From Pelagibacterium sediminicola (lineage in GTDB: Bacteria > Pseudomonadota > Alphaproteobacteria > Rhizobiales > Devosiaceae), in assembly GCF_003390885.1 (NCBI RefSeq), contig NZ_QMEL01000008.1:62001-126000 (forward strand): a DNA stretch of 64,000 bases. Reading direction: 5' to 3'. The notes under the pieces are model-generated. The model saw only the letters and a list, made by a program, of their open reading frames with translations. It made no database searches and was not told the origin of the DNA. This document shows, piece by piece, positions 60,464-64,000 of this stretch. Positions within the stretch are counted from its first letter, which is position 1. Each line of letters starts with the position of its first letter. A program made the translations under genes and the position numbers.

Positions 60464-62080
60464 TCAGCTGACTTCGTGGGGATCGGAGAGCAGTTCGCGC
60501 AGTTTGCCATGACTTGCCTTCAGCCAAGAAACATAGGTTGCAGCGAACGGCGTCGAGAGCTGAGGTTGGGCGACAGCGAGCCAGTTCTTATACTCGTCTA
60601 GGGGAAGACACATCGCGGCCATCAACGCTGCGGGCTTGTCCCATTCGCTGAGCGATCCGAGCTGTGTCTTCAATGCGCGGAAATAAGGCCGGTCGTTGGC
60701 GAGCCCGCGAAAGAAAAAGTGTGAGCGGCGTTCGATGACACTGCGATTGAAATCAAAGTGCTGCCATTCGGCAAGTTTGACGGGCAGGGTCCCATCGATA
60801 AATAGGTTCAGCAACCAAGATCGCACAAAAGCAAGATCAGCATATGGGGACATACCTAGCAGCTCGATAACGCGCGTCTTCACCGTATCGGCGGGAAAGT
60901 TGTCCTGCTTGGCCGCTGCACTTAGCGCGAGACAATATTCGCGGGGCACATAGTAGAGCAGCTCGGCGTGACGTTCGAGAAGGCGCATTGCATCAATGCC
61001 CGGCAAGAAACGCAGGGTTCGAAGCACAGCCTTAAACACAGAGAGGTCGATCCCCTTCTTGTCGCCGATCTCGTCGAGCCGATCCATCAAGAAATCAGCC
61101 GAGACAAACGGATTGTTGATCAGATCTTCATCCTTGGGTTCTTCGTCCTCTCCATAACTTAAGGTGATGAATGCCTGCATTTTTTCCATCTCTGTATGCG
61201 TGAAGACATCTTGCAGCCTGGTTCTGGACGTCCGCTCAATTTCCTTCACCGAGACGAGCTTCGTTTTCGTGACGTTGAGCGACAGCCCTTCGGTTACCAT
61301 CAGATGTTCGGCGAGACGGCATAGGATTGAATGAGCCTCCTTCCCAGGCGGTACTGCAATGCGGAAGTCGTCTACATAGCGGCTAAATCTGATGCCCATG
61401 TTCGCAAGCATCATATCGGTGTCGTTGAGCAGGCATTCGGCCAGGAGGCGCGAGGCGGTGCTCCCCACCGGCAGGCCATACGACTGCCGAGCCCGCGTCG
61501 TCTTGATGATTTTCTTGACCAGTTCCCGCGGGCCAACTGGGCAGGCCGCGTCTTCAAGTACATTTTCGATGCGGTGGAAATAGATGCGCTGATAAAAGTC
61601 TGAAATATCGGTGACAATGGCGGGGCGGTCTTCCGCGAACGGATTTTCGGGACCCCCGAATTCGGACAAGTGGGCAAGCCACTGATGATAGCCTCGCCCG
61701 GGTTCGAAAATTCTGAAGCTCTCACCCTCGGCGTAGCGATAGGCAAACGCTTCGTTGCTTTCTTTGGAGATCCGCGCGGCTTCGAGCATCGGGGCGCAAT
61801 CAAGAAGGGCCGCGAGGTAGATCACATTGTCCGAAGCTGTAAGCTGGTGAGCAATCCTAAATCCCAGCCACGATTTGGGAGTTAATGTCTCGATTGCGCT
61901 TGCAGGAACATACTGCCCCAGGTTGAGAGATTGGCAATCCGCCGCGATCGCCTCTGGTCGCTCAATAAAGCAGCGCATCTCGGGCAAGCGCGGAAAGAGA
62001 TCTGTGTCGCCGAAGGTGCCCAAATGTCTGATAGCGCGTGCGGTGCTCTCGGCACTGATCATGTATTTTGTCCCAATCAT
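60464..62080 (-). CDS. Reverse transcriptase, unknown/defence-type group candidate
   Basis: A 538-residue RNA-directed DNA polymerase. RT motifs are in order: AIVTDISDFYQRIYFHRIEN (first Asp), GLPVGSTASRLLAECLLNDT and RFSRYVDDFRIAVPPGKEAH (YVDD). The long C-terminal part (HAELLYYVPREYCLALSAAA; ERRSHFFFRGLANDRPYFRA) is helical and lacks a maturase or retron-type domain I can name. Isolated RTs with such tails include the DRT defence families; the subgroup cannot be set here. Upstream is a 377-bp divergent gap. Confidence 0.85.
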   Translation of the reverse strand: MIGTKYMISAESTARAIRHLGTFGDTDLFPRLPEMRCFIERPEAIAADCQSLNLGQYVPASAIETLTPKSWLGFRIAHQLTASDNVIYLAALLDCAPMLEAARISKESNEAFAYRYAEGESFRIFEPGRGYHQWLAHLSEFGGPENPFAEDRPAIVTDISDFYQRIYFHRIENVLEDAACPVGPRELVKKIIKTTRARQSYGLPVGSTASRLLAECLLNDTDMMLANMGIRFSRYVDDFRIAVPPGKEAHSILCRLAEHLMVTEGLSLNVTKTKLVSVKEIERTSRTRLQDVFTHTEMEKMQAFITLSYGEDEEPKDEDLINNPFVSADFLMDRLDEIGDKKGIDLSVFKAVLRTLRFLPGIDAMRLLERHAELLYYVPREYCLALSAAAKQDNFPADTVKTRVIELLGMSPYADLAFVRSWLLNLFIDGTLPVKLAEWQHFDFNRSVIERRSHFFFRGLANDRPYFRALKTQLGSLSEWDKPAALMAAMCLPLDEYKNWLAVAQPQLSTPFAATYVSWLKASHGKLRELLSDPHEVS

Positions 62081-62457
62081 GTAGCCGGTTCATATTCGGA
62101 ATTATGTAGCTCGTTCGCGCCGACATATATCTATAACAGCAGGCTAAGGAATGAAGTAGACAATCTCAACCAAGATGCGCGGGGGGCGAACCCGGTTTAG
62201 CTTGTGGCTATTTTTAGTAAAATGAATATGGGGTTGAGCGTTTGTTGGCTGCTTCTGAACTTCTTTATCGAAAGTTTGTATGAATGCATTAGATCTCGAT
62301 CCCGAAATTTAGTGATACGGAATTATTCAGGGTCTCAATGGGGCGGGGTCTAGCGAGACATGGCCAATTTTTCGCACAGCGTCTCATACACATAGTTATG
62401 ACATTGTGAGACAAATGTCTTATAATATCTAAGATGCTAAAGAGACAGGAGCGAACA
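62081..62457. other. Divergent intergenic region with res-like dyads
   Basis: This region separates the reverse transcriptase and resolvase starts. At 62381-62412 GTCTCA and TGAGAC flank 20 bases, and AGACA-AA-TGTCT lies at 62409-62420, next to TATAAT at 62421-62426. These may form a resolvase res site and promoter. The part nearer the reverse transcriptase (62081-62340) has no recognised structure but is where a partner non-coding RNA might lie. Confidence 0.45.
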
Positions 62458-63012
62458 ATGCTAGTGGGTTACGCGCGCACATCAACAGCTGACCAAGTCG
62501 CAGGGCTGGAAGCTCAGCGAAGAGATTTGTCGTTGGCAGGGGTGGAGCGAGTTTTTGAAGAACAGGTCTCCTCTGTGTCGCAGCGCGCCCAACTTGAAAG
62601 TGCGCTGGGATTTGTTCGTGATGGCGATACGTTCGTTGTAACAAAGCTGGATCGCCTTGCGCGGTCCACCGCCGACCTTCTTGCAATTCTGGACCAATTG
62701 GAGCGCAAAGGAGTTGGTCTGCGCATTCTCAACTTCGGCGGCAGCGAGGTCGACACAAAGTCGCCTACTGGCAAGCTTATGTTGACGATGTTTGGAGCAA
62801 TGGCGCAGTTCGAACGAGAAATGATGCTGGAGCGCCAGCGCGAGGGCATTCAGAAGGCGAAGCGCGAGGGCAAGTATAAGGGGCGTAAGCCGACGGTACG
62901 CAATCGGAAGGCTGAAATTGAAGAACTGAGGCAACAGGGTTTAGGTGCAACGGAGATCGCCCGCCAGCTCAATGTTGGCCGCGCATCAGTTTATCGCGTG
63001 CTTTCTGACTGA
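62458..63012 (+). CDS. Resolvase/invertase-type serine recombinase
   Basis: A 184-residue small serine recombinase: LVGYARTSTADQVAGLEAQR (catalytic Ser), FVVTKLDRLARSTADLLAIL, GKLMLTMFGAMAQFEREMML and a C-terminal HTH LGATEIARQLNVGRASVYRV. Typical of Tn3-type resolvases and DNA invertases; no matching transposase is present nearby. The ATG at 62458 follows GACAGGAGCGA. Confidence 0.94.
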   Translation: MLVGYARTSTADQVAGLEAQRRDLSLAGVERVFEEQVSSVSQRAQLESALGFVRDGDTFVVTKLDRLARSTADLLAILDQLERKGVGLRILNFGGSEVDTKSPTGKLMLTMFGAMAQFEREMMLERQREGIQKAKREGKYKGRKPTVRNRKAEIEELRQQGLGATEIARQLNVGRASVYRVLSD

Positions 63013-63023
63013 TGAACCCAGGT

Positions 63024-63380
63024 TCATCGGTAAGCGCAAACGCGGACGAATTCGTTCACCCAGCACGCACCCTCCCTTTCCAGTGCTCCTAGCTGATCAT
63101 GTGCACGATTTTCTGGCGGAAAGCCGTTCCAATAGGCGAAGGCCGCGTTTGGGTCGTCCTCATCGACGTTCAAGTATACAAAATAGAGGGATACATCCTC
63201 TTCGGTGTTGCCCACACCCATCGTGAAACTGCCGTCTGGGCCGCTTGCGAAGTTACAAGGTTCGTCCAAGAAAGTTGCAGAATACACTTCCAGCACACAG
63301 CGAGAGATTTGTTCAGCCGATGCGGGAACCACAGTACAGAAGAACACCACTGCCACCGCTGCAATCTGGAAAAATCTCAT
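63024..63380 (-). CDS. Secreted hypothetical protein
   Basis: A 118-residue protein with a clear signal peptide (MRFFQIAAVAVVFFCTVVPA, cleavage near ASA-EQ) and a mature part with four cysteines (SRCVLEVYSATFLDEPCNFA; GACWVNEFVRVCAYR) that could form disulfides. No family recognised. It lies between the resolvase and hsdR, convergent with the former. Confidence 0.65.
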   Translation of the reverse strand: MRFFQIAAVAVVFFCTVVPASAEQISRCVLEVYSATFLDEPCNFASGPDGSFTMGVGNTEEDVSLYFVYLNVDEDDPNAAFAYWNGFPPENRAHDQLGALEREGACWVNEFVRVCAYR

Positions 63381-63397
63381 TGGGCCATACCTCAACC

Positions 63398-64000
63398 TTA
63401 GGGTGCCGTCGCCGGGGATACTTCCCGCAACAGCGCCTCTGCCTGCGCAATGACTGTATGGATCGCTTCCGCTTCAAGATCGGGCGGGTAGCCATATTTC
63501 TTGAGTATGCGGCGCACGAGCGTTCGCATTTTCGCGCGGGCGCTGACCTTTTTGTGCCAATCGATTGTCACCGACGCCCGCATGCTTTCAACCAGTTCAT
63601 GAGCGATGATCCCCAACTGCTCGTTTCCCATCGCTTCCACCGCGCTGTCATTCGCCGCGAGTGCGTCATAGAAGGCGAGTTCTTCCTGGGATAGTCCTAA
63701 CTCGTCTCCGCGCGCCACCGACGCCCGGATGTCCTTGGCCATGTCGATCATGAACTGGATCATCTCGACCGTGGAAATGGCGTTTGCGTGGTAGCGGGCG
63801 ACTGCTTCCTCAAGTCGCGCAAAGAACGTCCTGGCTTCAACGACGTTGGATTTCGACCGGCTTGTGATTTCGCCATTGATGAGCTTTTTGAGGGCTTCAA
63901 GCGCAAGGTTCTTGCGCTCCATCGTTTGAACCTCAGCTAGAAACGCTTCTGAGAGGATCGATATGTCGGGCGACTTGATGCCCGCAGCTTTCAAGACGTC
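63398..64000 (-). CDS. hsdR: Type I restriction enzyme R subunit (HsdR), C-terminal part
   Basis: The frame is open to the window edge, so only about 200 C-terminal residues are seen. LSEAFLAEVQTMERKNLALE, LSQEELAFYDALAANDSAVE, RASVTIDWHKKVSARAKMRT and LVRRILKKYGYPPDLEAEAI match the helical C-terminal domain (DUF3387 type) that binds the HsdM/HsdS complex. The motor and nuclease domains must lie beyond 64000. The gene marks a restriction locus within the defence region. Confidence 0.9.
   Translation of the reverse strand, partial: DVLKAAGIKSPDISILSEAFLAEVQTMERKNLALEALKKLINGEITSRSKSNVVEARTFFARLEEAVARYHANAISTVEMIQFMIDMAKDIRASVARGDELGLSQEELAFYDALAANDSAVEAMGNEQLGIIAHELVESMRASVTIDWHKKVSARAKMRTLVRRILKKYGYPPDLEAEAIHTVIAQAEALLREVSPATAP

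Noticed and set aside
60464-62080. Assignment to a specific DRT class, retron or diversity-generating system
   Set aside because: No msr/msd, template repeat, variable repeat or partner protein is recognised, and class cannot be set without phylogeny.
1-64000. CRISPR array
   Set aside because: No regularly spaced short repeats were seen, and no cas genes are present.

Overview
The window is high-GC alphaproteobacterial DNA (an inference from gene families, GC-rich codon use and an SOS box of the alphaproteobacterial GTTC-N7-GTTC type). Most of it, about 2.1-53.1 kb, is one integrative and conjugative element (ICE), or a large conjugative module, of the family that pairs an IncP-like Trb type IV secretion system with a DUF3363 VirD2-like relaxase. 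The rest, 53.1-64.0 kb, is visibly less GC-rich and looks like a separate tyrosine-integrase island carrying defence-type genes.

Layout. 0.2-2.1 kb: divergent LysR and TetR regulators. 2.1-11.7 kb: leftward operon trbB-C-D-E-J-K-L-F-G-I plus DUF2274. 11.7-13.1 kb: dyad-rich trb leader region interrupted by an IS5-family (IS427-like) insertion sequence with terminal inverted repeats and a TA duplication. 13.1-17.4 kb: ribbon-helix-helix-like protein, coupling protein TraG and relaxase. About 17.4-17.5 kb: an IncP-like oriT candidate. 17.6-22.9 kb: lytic transglycosylase, DUF736, TraF peptidase, DUF2840, small RHH-like protein, DNA methyltransferase, ParA, RepA and an AlpA/RdfS-like protein, the TraF-to-RepA block being chained by ATGA overlaps. 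23.0-24.6 kb: an FseA-like regulator split by a +1 frameshift, a DUF2285 protein and an XRE regulator. 24.8-43.3 kb: SSB, SLOG/DUF2493, Toprim, a 1449-residue methylase-helicase (strawberry-notch-like), ArdB/KlcA-like antirestriction, Phd-VapC, many small DUF proteins, a large ParB-like protein, DUF2958 and ArdC. 43.4-50.8 kb: an SOS mutagenesis cassette (imuA-imuB-dnaE2 leftward; SRAP and dinB rightward) around one LexA box. 51.1-53.1 kb: small protein and large serine recombinase. 53.04-53.09 kb: 3' fragment of a tRNA-Met gene. 53.2-64.0 kb: tyrosine integrase, excisionase-like protein, PD-(D/E)XK nuclease-like protein, M15-like protein, PLD-like protein, reverse transcriptase, resolvase, and the 3' part of hsdR running off the right edge.

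How the genes fit together. RepA/ParA/ParB-like proteins suggest maintenance of an excised form; FseA-like and AlpA-like proteins suggest excision control; relaxase, TraG, TraF and Trb carry out transfer. If the predicted nic site is right, the transferred + strand starts at about 17505 and enters with the 17.6-50 kb genes first. That leading part holds the methyltransferase, SSB, two antirestriction genes and the mutasome, nearly all on the - strand so that the transferred strand is their template. Several of these genes have strongly structured leaders. One family of three leaders shows compensatory base changes and is the best candidate here for an undescribed cis-acting RNA or ssDNA element.
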